Below are positions 46,766-56,175 of a stretch of DNA of 64,000 nt, in pieces. Positions within the stretch are counted from its first letter, which is position 1. Every line of letters starts with the position of its first letter. Below the pieces are notes generated by a model. The model was not told the DNA's origin. It saw only the letters and a list, made by a program, of their open reading frames with translations, and made no database searches. The stretch comes from an uncultured Bacteroidia bacterium (GTDB lineage Bacteria; Bacteroidota; Bacteroidia; Bacteroidales; Prolixibacteraceae): contig CAIXZH010000024.1 in assembly GCA_903923905.1 (NCBI GenBank), forward strand, positions 142,369 through 206,368. The letters run 5' to 3'. The position numbers and the translations under genes were made by a program.

Positions 46766-48871
46766 CTAACTAATTGATCCCCAATTAAGATGGTTTTTCC
46801 GCAACGCGATTAATTGTTTCCGCAGAATATCATTTTGAGGTTGTTCAAGCATAGGATCCTCATTGATAATTGATTCTGCAATGTCCCGGGCATATTGAAG
46901 GATTTGACCATCCTTCGCCAAATCACTGATTTTCAGGTCAAATGCGATACCGCTTTGCTGCGTACCCTCAATATCTCCGGGACCTCTTAACCGCATATCT
47001 GCCTCGGCAATTTCAAATCCATCATTGGTTGCAACCATCGTTTCAATCCGCTTACGGCTTTCTGCCCCCAGCTTAAAACTACTCAGTAAGATACAAAATG
47101 ATTGTTCTGCTCCTCGCCCGACACGACCCCTCAATTGATGAAGCTGGGAAAGCCCAAATCTTTCGGAACTTTCGATGATCATAACCGAGGCATTGGGTAC
47201 ATCAACACCCACTTCGATAACGGTGGTGGCAACCAGTATCTGGGTTTCCCCTGTTTTAAACTTCAGCATCTCCTCATCTTTCGCAGTAGGCTTCATCCTT
47301 CCATGTACCATTCCAATGGAATAATCAGGGGAAGGGAAAAGCTTTTTGATCTGTTCATATCCCGCTTCAAGGTTTTTATAATCCATCTTCTCTGATTCTG
47401 AAATCAGGGGAAATACGATGTAAATCTGCCGCCCTTCCGTGATCTCCTTCCGCATGAAATCATAAACATTCGCCCGCTTATTTTCAAAATAATGGACTGT
47501 TTTGATTGGCTTTCTACCAGGCGGAAGTTCATCGATGACAGAAACATCCAGATCGCCATAAACCGTCATAGCCAGTGTGCGCGGAATTGGGGTCGCCGTC
47601 ATAACTAGGACATGGGGCGGAATATAATTTTTACGCCATAATTTAGCCCGCTGGGTTACCCCAAAACGGTGTTGCTCGTCAATGATCACCAGACCAAGTG
47701 ATTCAAACTGCACAATATCTTCCAGCAGGGCATGTGTTCCGATCAGGAGATGAAGGTTGCCGTTAAGCAATTCACTATGAATATTTGCTCTCTCCCCTTT
47801 CCTTGTTGATCCGGTTAATAATTTCACCTTAACCGACATATCACCTAAAAACTTCTGAACTGATACATAGTGCTGATTTGCCAATATTTCTGTCGGAGCC
47901 ATCAGACAACATTGGAATCCATTATCCAGCGCAATAAGCATCGACATCAAGGCCACCATGGTTTTACCGCTGCCTACATCCCCCTGAAGCAGCCGGTTCA
48001 TTTGCCTCCCGGTTCCCATATCTTTCCTGATCTCTCTTACTACCCTTTTTTGGGCATTGGTGAGCTCAAATGGTAAGTGATTATAAAAGAAGTCATTAAA
48101 ATAGTTCCCAACTTTTGAAAACACATGCCCCTTGAACTTTTTATGGCGATCTTCCTTGAGATGAAGCAGTTTGAGCTGAATATAGAAGAGTTCCTCGAAC
48201 TTTAGCCGGTACTCGGCTTTTCGAAGAAACTGGGGATTTTCGGGAAAGTGGATATTAATCAAAGCCGACTCAAGACCAATCATTCCAAGTTTCAGAACCA
48301 GCCATGCCGGCATCGATTCAAAGATATGTCCTTTTACCAGTTGAAGGGCAGCATATTGAAGCTTAAGGATTATTTTCGAGTGAAGAAAATTACTTTTCAG
48401 TTTCTCTGAAGTATTGTAAAAGGCCTGAATATAACCCTCTTTTTTCTGGGAATCCGGTGCATTCTCGTCAAGTTCGGGATGAACAATGCTAAATTGATTA
48501 TTAAACTCTGAAGGCTTGCCAAAGACTATATATTCGATACCCGGTTTCACAGTCTGATTGACAAATTTAATCCCCTGGAACCATATCAGTTCGAGAATAC
48601 CGGTACCGTCAGTCAGGTAAGCAACCAGACGCTGATTCCGACCTGCACCAACTGTCTCCATTCCAGTGATCCTCCCCTTGACCTGAATAAAAGGTAAAGA
48701 GCTGTCAATCTCACGGATGGCATAGAATTTAGTCCGGTCAACATATTTATAAGGGAAATAGTAAATCAGATCGCCGATTGTAAATATCTTCAGCTCCTGA
48801 TTGAGAATTATAGCCTTTTGGGGCCCGACTCCCGAAAGAAATTTAATATCCTGTGATAATATACCCGACAT
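46766..48871 (-). CDS. recG: ATP-dependent DNA helicase RecG
   Basis: A 701-residue superfamily 2 helicase that reverses stalled forks and moves Holliday junctions. The N-terminal wedge domain holds LSGVGPQKA and an OB fold (IQVKGRITGMETVG); the motor has Walker A QGDVGSGKTMVAL, the DEQHRFGV box, TATPIPRTL, and in the second RecA lobe VATTVIEVGVDVPNA and QLRGRVGRG. The length is normal. The start codon is almost on top of the predicted transcription start (promoter at 48876-48906), so the mRNA may be leaderless. The upstream neighbour at 48963 is divergent. Confidence 0.96.
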   Translation of the reverse strand: MSGILSQDIKFLSGVGPQKAIILNQELKIFTIGDLIYYFPYKYVDRTKFYAIREIDSSLPFIQVKGRITGMETVGAGRNQRLVAYLTDGTGILELIWFQGIKFVNQTVKPGIEYIVFGKPSEFNNQFSIVHPELDENAPDSQKKEGYIQAFYNTSEKLKSNFLHSKIILKLQYAALQLVKGHIFESMPAWLVLKLGMIGLESALINIHFPENPQFLRKAEYRLKFEELFYIQLKLLHLKEDRHKKFKGHVFSKVGNYFNDFFYNHLPFELTNAQKRVVREIRKDMGTGRQMNRLLQGDVGSGKTMVALMSMLIALDNGFQCCLMAPTEILANQHYVSVQKFLGDMSVKVKLLTGSTRKGERANIHSELLNGNLHLLIGTHALLEDIVQFESLGLVIIDEQHRFGVTQRAKLWRKNYIPPHVLVMTATPIPRTLAMTVYGDLDVSVIDELPPGRKPIKTVHYFENKRANVYDFMRKEITEGRQIYIVFPLISESEKMDYKNLEAGYEQIKKLFPSPDYSIGMVHGRMKPTAKDEEMLKFKTGETQILVATTVIEVGVDVPNASVMIIESSERFGLSQLHQLRGRVGRGAEQSFCILLSSFKLGAESRKRIETMVATNDGFEIAEADMRLRGPGDIEGTQQSGIAFDLKISDLAKDGQILQYARDIAESIINEDPMLEQPQNDILRKQLIALRKNHLNWGSIS

Positions 48872-48875
48872 AAAA

Positions 48876-48906
48876 CAAACTTACATGAAAAAAACAGCTT
48901 TGCAAA
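48876..48906 (-). promoter_or_regulatory. Perfect-match Bacteroidota promoter of recG
   Basis: On the minus strand TTTG (48906-48903), 19-bp spacer, TAAGTTTG (48883-48876). The -7 box ends 4 bp before the ATG at 48871. Confidence 0.7.
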
Positions 48907-48962
48907 CTACTCCTTTTGATTTCGTAAATCTTTATTAGTTTTACTGCAACAAATCCCATGAA

Positions 48963-49724
48963 ATGAAATATAACATACTAAGCCGCTTAACTTATTTAAG
49001 AAAGGCCCGACACCGTGGAGGACATGGAATCCACTCCCCTTTCCTGTTTCATTTGATCACAACTGTCATAGAAAACAAACATCAGTTTCCGGAATACAAA
49101 ATTTTTAGAAAATTACATCTTAAGGCATCAAAACTTTTGAATCAAAATCCGGATTTACTATCCACGAAAAACAGAAATGATTCACTTCTGAGCATCAACA
49201 ATCCACAGAAACTCTATAAAGAGCTGGAATTGCCCCGTCGCTTCCATGAAATGATATTCCGGTTAATCCGCGAATTTAAACCATCTGTGCTTATTCATTA
49301 TGGCCCCACTTTAGGCATTAATTCCGGGATGATGGCCTCGGCAAATTCTTCAACTCCGGTTTATCAGAGCACAGAAGACCTCTCCTTTGATTTGTTCACA
49401 CTTGAATTGCTTCGGGATTCACCAATTACGAATCTCTGTTTTCTCCCCAAAGGTTCAATACTACCTTTACGGCCCGAATTTATCCTGATAAATTATCCGG
49501 ATAATCCCGAATACACAAGGAATATTCTAAACATATGTCTTGACAGATACAGTGAAAATGACCTGATCATAATTAAGGGAATACATCAATCAAAAGAGAT
49601 GGAAATCATCTGGCTTGATTTAATTTCACAAATTGGTGTCCGAGTAACACTCGATCTTTTCGAAATCGGGATTGCCCTGTTCCGCCCGGGATTGCAAAAA
49701 GAAAATTTTATTCTCCGGTTTTAA
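48963..49724 (+). CDS. Class I SAM methyltransferase-like protein, degenerate SAM motif
   Basis: A 253-residue protein of a family found in Bacteroidota. HRGGHGIHSPFLFHLITTVIEN at the start and VTLDLFEIGIALFRPGLQKENF at the end are its marks; typical members have ELGTSLGIST as SAM loop and an acidic residue after it. Here the loop reads LIHYGPTLGINSGMMASAN, and the usual Asp-Asp-Ile-His element is IIKGIHQSKEM, so the cofactor site seems weakened. It may be a non-catalytic homolog. It is divergent from recG. A near-consensus promoter (TTTG at 48915, TAGTTTTA at 48936) precedes it. Confidence 0.65.
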   Translation: MKYNILSRLTYLRKARHRGGHGIHSPFLFHLITTVIENKHQFPEYKIFRKLHLKASKLLNQNPDLLSTKNRNDSLLSINNPQKLYKELELPRRFHEMIFRLIREFKPSVLIHYGPTLGINSGMMASANSSTPVYQSTEDLSFDLFTLELLRDSPITNLCFLPKGSILPLRPEFILINYPDNPEYTRNILNICLDRYSENDLIIIKGIHQSKEMEIIWLDLISQIGVRVTLDLFEIGIALFRPGLQKENFILRF

Positions 49725-49891
49725 CTCTTTTTTTCTTCCGTTAACGTACAAGTATGATTTTGATCATTTCTATTTCTATCTTTAGCAGCCTGAGTTTTTA
49801 ATTTAAAAATAATCACAATAAATTTTAATTTACTGTTTTTTAATTATTTATAAAATATCATATTCGAGAATCAGATTTTAATCCGATTATT

Positions 49892-51265
49892 ATGAAGAGA
49901 AGAAGAGTGTTCATCATTTCAGGAGCAATAGTTGTGCTTTTATTGGTTGCTTATTTGAACTGGAATAAAAGTTCAGATATTGAGTTAATTACATGTAAGG
50001 TAGTAAAGGGTCCCATTGAGATTAAAGTCCATACATCAGGCCAGCTTGAAGCTGAAAAATCAGTAAATATTGTTGTTCCCGCAGAATTGTCAGGTAGAAA
50101 TGTAGGAATATATGAGATCAAGATATCCGATCTACTGGAGGAAGGGACTGTTGTTGATTCGGGACAGTTTATTGCTACGCTAGATCATAAAGTAATCGAG
50201 GAGGTGTTAACAAAGGCCAAGGAGGATATGGAACTTTCGCTTGTTGCACTTCAGGATGCCAAAATGGATTCAAATCTTACGCTAAGCAATTTCCGGGATC
50301 AGCTTATTAACTCCACGTCTGATGTGGAGGAAAAAAAGATCATCGTTGCAGAGTCAGCCTACGAATCACCATCTGTGATTAAAAAGGCAGAAATGGATCT
50401 TGAAAAAGTAACGAGAAAACTTGAACAGGACAAAAAAGGTTTCCAACTCAAAGAGAGGCAGGCCAAATCCAAGGTAGACCGGGCAGCCTTAGACCTGGAG
50501 CAAAAAAATCAGAAAATTAGTGAGTTATTAAAATTATCTGACGCACTTACCATCAAAGCTCCCAAGCAAGGTATGGTCATCTACGCAAAAGACAGAATGG
50601 GAGCCAAAATCCAGGTCGGATCCGTAGTCAGTCCCTGGAACCCAATTATTGCCACACTTCCTGACATGACCCGGATGATTTCAAAAACTTATGTGAATGA
50701 AATTGATATTTCAAAAATAAAAAATGGCCAGAAAGTCAAATTGAGTATTGATGCATTTCCACAAAAGGAGCTCAAGGGAGAGGTAATGGCAGTGGCCAAT
50801 ATCGGACAGCCAATGCCCAAAAGCGATGCAAAGGTTTTCGAGGTGAAGATCAGAGTATTTGACTTCGATCCGCTACTCAAGCCTGCTATGACCACCAGCA
50901 ATACCATTGTAACCGGGTATTATAACGATAAACTGATTATTCCGTCTGATGCGATTTACACCAACGACACCTTGAAATTTGTCTATATCAAAAAGAAAGA
51001 AATTATTCGACAGATCGTTGATCTGGGAAATGAGAATGAAAATTACACCATAGTGAATAAGGGCCTTGCTGAGGGAGATGAAGTAATCTATACTGAGCCT
51101 GAAAAGCCAGATGATATTAAAACGGTTGGCTGGGAAATTTATAAGGAACAAAAGATACGAATCGAGAATGAAAAAAGGAAATTGTTGGAATCTGCAAAAA
51201 AAGAGGCTGTAGTGTCCAATTCAGGTGCAGTCGAAACAGGTAAAGGAACTCTTCTGACGAAATAA
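49892..51265 (+). CDS. HlyD/MacA-type periplasmic adaptor, first copy of ABC exporter locus
   Basis: A 457-residue adaptor anchored by one N-terminal helix (VFIISGAIVVLLLVAYLNW). There follow lipoyl half GPIEIKVHTSGQLEAEKSV, a long coiled-coil hairpin (about residues 100-210, rich in Lys and Glu), KAPKQGMVIYAKDRMGAKIQVG as second lipoyl half, and a beta-barrel with LPDMTRMISKTYVNEIDISKI. The C-terminus has a charged helical extension. It is the first gene of adaptor, permease, TolC, second adaptor, ATPase, with 18 bp to the permease. It should link the ABC permease to TolC. Confidence 0.9.
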   Translation: MKRRRVFIISGAIVVLLLVAYLNWNKSSDIELITCKVVKGPIEIKVHTSGQLEAEKSVNIVVPAELSGRNVGIYEIKISDLLEEGTVVDSGQFIATLDHKVIEEVLTKAKEDMELSLVALQDAKMDSNLTLSNFRDQLINSTSDVEEKKIIVAESAYESPSVIKKAEMDLEKVTRKLEQDKKGFQLKERQAKSKVDRAALDLEQKNQKISELLKLSDALTIKAPKQGMVIYAKDRMGAKIQVGSVVSPWNPIIATLPDMTRMISKTYVNEIDISKIKNGQKVKLSIDAFPQKELKGEVMAVANIGQPMPKSDAKVFEVKIRVFDFDPLLKPAMTTSNTIVTGYYNDKLIIPSDAIYTNDTLKFVYIKKKEIIRQIVDLGNENENYTIVNKGLAEGDEVIYTEPEKPDDIKTVGWEIYKEQKIRIENEKRKLLESAKKEAVVSNSGAVETGKGTLLTK

Positions 51266-51283
51266 CTGTATAATACTGAACAG

Positions 51284-52648
51284 ATGAAGATAAGAGCATA
51301 TTACCAACGATATTCCTATAATGTCTTAATTGCGATTGAAGCAATTTTTGCAAATAAGGTAAAATCATTACTAACCGCACTGGGAATCATTTTCGGAGTC
51401 GCAGCAGTAATCAGTATGCTTGCAATCGGGAATGGCGCTGAACAGGAGATCCTCGAACAGATTAAAATGGTAGGGGTAAACAATATAATCATCACTCCGA
51501 TTTTGCCATCCAACCAGGCCACAGCCAATGATCAAAAAAACGCCGTCGCGAGTGATCCGATTCAGTCACAATCTCCGGGTAAAACGAAATTTTCAAAAGG
51601 GCTAACGCTTCTTGACGCCGAAGCGATCAAAGAGATAATTCCCACAGTAAAGGATGTCTGCCCGGTAATCACCTTTAATTATTCTGCAATACTCAACGAC
51701 AAGAGTAGTCCGATTAAATTGGAGGGCACTACCAACACCTATTTTAGTTTGTTTGATATCAAACTTGAATCCGGAACATTATTCAATACTCAACACCTGG
51801 TTAATGGATACCCGGTTTGCATCATCGGAAATAATGTAAAAAACGTCTTTTTCAACCAGGAAAATCCTGTCGGCAAGTTTATCAAGTGCGGACAAATCTG
51901 GCTTAAGATCATTGGGGTTATCGAAAAACGGAGTTTTGTGGGTACGGGCGGTGGTACCATGGCAATCAGCAGTACGGACAACAAAATTATCATTCCCGTA
52001 AAAACCATGTTGTTAAGATACCGTAACAAGGCACTGATCAGGGCAGACCAGGTAGAGGCTGCAGGGAAAAGTGGAAACCAAAATACAACCAACGAAGATA
52101 CAAATCAACTCGATCTCATTATCATTCAGGTAGCTGAAACTCCAACCCTAACCTCTACCGCCAAAATAGTCGGGAAAATGCTTCTGAGAAAGCATAATAA
52201 TGTGCAGGATTTTGACGTAAGCATTCCTGAATTATTGTTGAAACAGCAGCAGAAGACAAAGAATATTTTCAATATTGTGCTGGGGGCCATCGCGGGAATT
52301 TCCCTGATTGTGGGTGGTATCGGAATTATGAATATCATGCTGGCCTCGGTCATGGAGAGGATCCGGGAAATCGGAACCCGCCAGGCGATTGGAGCCTCCC
52401 GAAAGGATATTGTCTTCCAGTTTCTTTCAGAATCAACATTGATCAGTATTTCGGGAGGATTAATCGGAATCATACTGGGTGTGGTCCTTTCAAAAATAAT
52501 ACAAACGATGTTTGATATAAAAACCATTATATCAGTGTTTTCTATCTTTATTTCTTTCGGAGTCTCGGTCTTTATCGGAATAATTTTTGGTTATGTACCA
52601 GCCAAGCGGGCCGCTGAGAAAGATCCGGTTGAATCATTACGTCAATAA
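51284..52648 (+). CDS. MacB-type ABC transporter permease (FtsX family)
   Basis: A 454-residue inner-membrane protein with four helices: one at about 30-50 (VKSLLTALGIIFGVAAVISML), a periplasmic MacB_PCD domain of about 270 residues, and three C-terminal helices in the FtsX part (GISLIVGGIGIMNIMLASVMERIREIGTRQAIGA). VMERIREIGTRQAIGASR is the coupling helix seen in MacB and LolC/E. There is no fused ATPase; the ATP-binding protein is encoded separately at 55459. MacB systems use mechanotransmission to push substrates through TolC, and do not carry them across the inner membrane themselves. The substrate is unknown. Confidence 0.92.
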   Translation: MKIRAYYQRYSYNVLIAIEAIFANKVKSLLTALGIIFGVAAVISMLAIGNGAEQEILEQIKMVGVNNIIITPILPSNQATANDQKNAVASDPIQSQSPGKTKFSKGLTLLDAEAIKEIIPTVKDVCPVITFNYSAILNDKSSPIKLEGTTNTYFSLFDIKLESGTLFNTQHLVNGYPVCIIGNNVKNVFFNQENPVGKFIKCGQIWLKIIGVIEKRSFVGTGGGTMAISSTDNKIIIPVKTMLLRYRNKALIRADQVEAAGKSGNQNTTNEDTNQLDLIIIQVAETPTLTSTAKIVGKMLLRKHNNVQDFDVSIPELLLKQQQKTKNIFNIVLGAIAGISLIVGGIGIMNIMLASVMERIREIGTRQAIGASRKDIVFQFLSESTLISISGGLIGIILGVVLSKIIQTMFDIKTIISVFSIFISFGVSVFIGIIFGYVPAKRAAEKDPVESLRQ

Positions 52649-52658
52649 AATAATACCT

Positions 52659-54143
52659 ATGTTCCGTTATTTAATACTTACTGCAATTTTTCTTAAAAGT
52701 CTGTCTTTGAGTGCAAAAGACAAGATTGTTAAACTTACACTTCCTGAAGTGATCAATATTGCATCCAAACAGTCGATCGATGCCTTCAAACAGAAAAATA
52801 TGTACTTCTCGAGTTACTGGGCCTATAAATATTACAAAGCCAATAAACTTCCTTCGTTGTCAATCGGATCAAACCCCCTATCCTTTAGTAATTCAATCAG
52901 GCAGGATTATGATTATGTTGGTCAAACCTGGATCTATTCCCAGCAGAACAATTTAACATCAAGTGCCTCCTTAAAAATGGCTCAGATTGTAGGTTTAACT
53001 GGAGGGAGCTTTGCCGTAAGTTCTGATTTGGGGATGACCCGGAATTTCATCGGTGATCAGCAGACCCTTTATTCGGCCAATGCACTTAGCGTAGGGTACA
53101 CTCAAAGGGTAAACGGCTATAACAGTATGCATTGGGCATCAAAAATAGAACCCCTGAAATTTCAGGTTGCAAAAAAGAATCTGATTCAATCGATAGAAAA
53201 TATCGCCCTTACTGCAACCAACAAATTCTTTTCGATGATTGATGCTCAGATAGAGATCAATATTTCACTCACCAATTTAGCAAATGCTGATACCCTGTAT
53301 CAATTGGGGAAAGGGAGGTATCAGGTGGGAACCGTTACACAGGATGAATTACTCAATATGGAACTTACACTGCTGAATGCCAGACTGGCAGTTACCCGTG
53401 CCAACCAGGCGTTGGTCAGGGCGCGTTCTGATCTGAATTCCTACCTTGCAATCGAGAAAGGGACAATTATCGAATGCGTTCTCCCTTCAGCGGTGGCAAA
53501 AACAGAGATCAATGTAGATGAGGCCATTCAGAAAGCGATGGAAAATAATCCAAGTATGCTACTGGAACAACAACAACTACTGGATGAGGATAATAAGGTC
53601 GCCCAGACTAAGGCGCAAAATGGATTAAGCGTGGATATCAGTGCATCAGCGGGTATAAACCAGAAAGCAACCATGGTTTCAAATGCCTACAAGAATCCGA
53701 ATCAATTTGAGAATTTGGGAATCGTAGGGTTGTCAGTTCCGATTCTTGACTGGGGCAGGAGAAAAGGGGCAGTACTAATGGCAAAATCAAACAGGGAGGT
53801 CGTAAGAAGCACTATAAAGCAGGAACGTATTGATTTTCAGCAGTCTGTTTTAATGAATGTGATGGAATTTAACCTGCAATCAGACCAGGTTCTGAATTCG
53901 GCAAAAGCGGATACCATTGCAAAAATGGGGTATGAAGTCACCATGCGCCGTTTTAAAATTGGTAAGCTGGATGTAACTAAACTAAATTTAGCCAGAAATG
54001 ATGTCGAAACAGCGAGAAGAGCTTACATTGCATCGCTTAGAAAATACTGGAATAATTATTTCACAATCAGACAGCTAACACTTTTTGATTTTGATAAAAA
54101 AACTGATTTGTCAATTGATTTTGATAAAATCCCCACAGAATGA
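52659..54143 (+). CDS. TolC-family outer membrane protein of the ABC exporter locus
   Basis: A 494-residue outer-membrane efflux protein. The ATG at 52659 opens a good signal peptide (FRYLILTAIFLKSLSLSAKD); an earlier in-frame ATG overlaps the permease and gives a poor one. Family traits: long amphipathic helices, LANADTLYQLGKGRYQVGTVTQDELLNMELTLLNARL in the first half and the matching MRRFKIGKLDVTKLNLARNDVETARR in the second. It starts 10 bp after the permease, and its last codons overlap the second adaptor by 4 bp (ATGA), so translation is coupled. Confidence 0.9.
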   Translation: MFRYLILTAIFLKSLSLSAKDKIVKLTLPEVINIASKQSIDAFKQKNMYFSSYWAYKYYKANKLPSLSIGSNPLSFSNSIRQDYDYVGQTWIYSQQNNLTSSASLKMAQIVGLTGGSFAVSSDLGMTRNFIGDQQTLYSANALSVGYTQRVNGYNSMHWASKIEPLKFQVAKKNLIQSIENIALTATNKFFSMIDAQIEINISLTNLANADTLYQLGKGRYQVGTVTQDELLNMELTLLNARLAVTRANQALVRARSDLNSYLAIEKGTIIECVLPSAVAKTEINVDEAIQKAMENNPSMLLEQQQLLDEDNKVAQTKAQNGLSVDISASAGINQKATMVSNAYKNPNQFENLGIVGLSVPILDWGRRKGAVLMAKSNREVVRSTIKQERIDFQQSVLMNVMEFNLQSDQVLNSAKADTIAKMGYEVTMRRFKIGKLDVTKLNLARNDVETARRAYIASLRKYWNNYFTIRQLTLFDFDKKTDLSIDFDKIPTE

Positions 54144-55381
54144 AGTTTATTAAAAATATGAAGAAAAGATCCGGATTGGTTCTTTTTTCATCCGGATTGA
54201 TACTGATTATTGCCCTGGTGATATTTCTAAGATTACAGCGGTCTTCGAATATTTATGTAGTCAAAAGAGATAATTTCGAATCCGTGATTACCTGTAAAGG
54301 TGAGATGCAGAGCGAAAAGGCAGTTTTGATCAATTTTCCGGATATCCTGGGCGATAGGTCACTAAGTATCTATCAATTGCAGATTAAAGACCTTGTTCCT
54401 GAAGGTATGGTGGTGAAAAAGGGGGATTATGTAGCCTTGTTGGATGAAGGAAGAATTAAGGAGCTGGCACAACAAAATACCGAATCATTACAAAAGGCGA
54501 GCGCTGCTTTTACTGATGCCAAACTGGATTCAGCGGTTTCACTAAGTACGAGCAGAGATGATATGGAGCAACTTGAATTCGATCTGAAGTATAAAAAAAT
54601 AGATGTCGAGCAGTCAGTTTATGATTCTCCGGCCAATCAACGGATGACACAAATCTCCTATGACCGGACTGCCCGGCTTCTTGAATCCAAAAGACGCAGT
54701 TACAGAATGCAACAAAATGAATTCAGGATCAGATGTTCCAGAAGAGAGAGGCAGTACAATGAATATAATGAGATGGATGAGAAATATAAGCTGGCCTTAC
54801 TCGCTACCCGAATTACTGCACCTAGCGATGGAATGGTCATTTATGCCCGGAAATGGGGCGGACGAAAAACTAAAATTGATGACTACGTAAATCTTTGGGA
54901 CCCGGCCATTGCCACATTGCCTGATTTGCACAATCTGGTTTCTGAAACTTATGTTGAGGAAATTTATATCTCGAAGATTCATGTAGGCGACAGCGTAAGA
55001 GTGCATATAGATGCGTTGAAAAACAAAGAGATACTGGCATCCATAGCGAAGATATCGAATATCGGACAGGATATGACCGGATTCGACTCAAATGTTTTTA
55101 AATTATCGATCAAGTTATCTGGTGATATTAGTAAATTAAAACCATCGATGACTACCGGGAATGAGATCATCATTGGGAAAAAGGCCAATGCATTAGTAAT
55201 TCCCCTCCCCTGCCTCTTTACCGATAATGGCAGTCAGTTTGTTTACCTGAAGGAATCGGGGAAAATCTTAAAAAGGAGAGTGAAAACAGGCGAGAAGAAT
55301 GATAAAGTAATCATCATTTTGAGTGGTCTTAAAGAGAAGGATCGAATACTGACCAGCGAGCCCGAAAATCAGAAAATATAA
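54140..55381 (+). CDS. HlyD/MacA-type periplasmic adaptor, second copy of ABC exporter locus
   Basis: A 413-residue adaptor with one N-terminal helix (GLVLFSSGLILIIALVIFL). Order of parts is as in the first adaptor: ESVITCKGEMQSEKAVLI, coiled-coil hairpin, ITAPSDGMVIYARKWGGRKTK, then LPDLHNLVSETYVEEIYISKI. The pair is clearly homologous but far from identical, so this is an old duplication. It has no C-terminal charged extension. Overlap with TolC by 4 bp implies linked translation. An exporter with two different adaptors could build a mixed ring around the permease. Confidence 0.9.
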   Translation: MKFIKNMKKRSGLVLFSSGLILIIALVIFLRLQRSSNIYVVKRDNFESVITCKGEMQSEKAVLINFPDILGDRSLSIYQLQIKDLVPEGMVVKKGDYVALLDEGRIKELAQQNTESLQKASAAFTDAKLDSAVSLSTSRDDMEQLEFDLKYKKIDVEQSVYDSPANQRMTQISYDRTARLLESKRRSYRMQQNEFRIRCSRRERQYNEYNEMDEKYKLALLATRITAPSDGMVIYARKWGGRKTKIDDYVNLWDPAIATLPDLHNLVSETYVEEIYISKIHVGDSVRVHIDALKNKEILASIAKISNIGQDMTGFDSNVFKLSIKLSGDISKLKPSMTTGNEIIIGKKANALVIPLPCLFTDNGSQFVYLKESGKILKRRVKTGEKNDKVIIILSGLKEKDRILTSEPENQKI

Positions 55382-55431
55382 CCAGAGTTCATTTGTGCCG
55401 GATCAAGGTGTTTTTTAAAGATCATTTTATG

Positions 55432-55439
55432 TAAATTTG
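55432..55439 (+). promoter_or_regulatory. Possible -7 box (TAAATTTG) before the ABC ATPase gene
   Basis: Exact TAnnTTTG match 19 bp before the ATG at 55459, in the largest gap of the operon (77 bp). A clear TTTG box at the usual distance is lacking. Confidence 0.4.
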
Positions 55440-55458
55440 TAAAGGCAAAAAACGGAAA

Positions 55459-56157
55459 ATGGAAAAATTAATCAAACTGAGGGAGATCGTTAAAAACTAT
55501 CAGGTAGGAACACAGGCTGTTTTGGCTTTACGCTCAGTATCGCTCGATATTTTTAAGGGAGAATATGTAGCCATAATGGGGGCATCCGGTTCAGGCAAAT
55601 CAACCCTTATGAATATTATTGGCTGTCTGGACACTCCAACATCCGGAAATTACACCTTGAATGACAAAGACGTAAGCATGCTCGATGACGACAGGCTTGC
55701 CGAGATCCGAAACACTGAAATTGGATTTGTTTTTCAAACATTTAATCTCCTGCCTCGATACACGGCCCTCGAGAATGTGATGCTGCCCCTGATATATGCC
55801 GGAGTTTTAAAGGATAAACGAATAGAACTGGCCACAGGAAAATTGTTAAGCGTCGGATTGAGTGACAGGATGGAGCATCGGCCTAACGAATTATCCGGAG
55901 GTCAACGGCAGCGGGTTGCAGTTGCCAGGGCTTTGGTGAATTCCCCTTCAATTCTTCTGGCGGATGAACCAACAGGTAATCTTGATTCAAAAACTTCGGA
56001 GGAGATCATGAAGCTTTTTGCCCTTATTCATGCGGAAGGAAATACTATTATTCTGGTCACGCATGAAGAGGATATTGCAAAGCATGCCCATCGGATTATC
56101 AAGCTCAAAGACGGACAGGTCGAAACAGACCATAAAAATGAAACTCCAATTTATTAA
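55459..56157 (+). CDS. ABC transporter ATP-binding protein (MacB/LolD type)
   Basis: A 232-residue ATPase. Walker [11 protein letters not shown]-loop [21 protein letters not shown] (a MacB/LolD-specific form), signature [15 protein letters not shown], Walker [17 protein letters not shown] and switch His in VTHEED are all complete. It should form a dimer under the MacB-type permease encoded at 51284 and power it. It is separated from the second adaptor by 77 bp with a possible own promoter, and followed after 18 bp by the cobalamin adenosyltransferase gene. Confidence 0.93.
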   Translation: MEKLIKLREIVKNYQVGTQAVLALRSVSLDIFKGEYVAIMGASGSGKSTLMNIIGCLDTPTSGNYTLNDKDVSMLDDDRLAEIRNTEIGFVFQTFNLLPRYTALENVMLPLIYAGVLKDKRIELATGKLLSVGLSDRMEHRPNELSGGQRQRVAVARALVNSPSILLADEPTGNLDSKTSEEIMKLFALIHAEGNTIILVTHEEDIAKHAHRIIKLKDGQVETDHKNETPIY

Positions 56158-56175
56158 TCTTCAAAATTTTAACCA

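Noticed and set aside
52587..52658. Earlier ATG for the second TolC gene
   Set aside because: It overlaps the permease gene by 62 bp and hides the signal peptide that starts at 52659.
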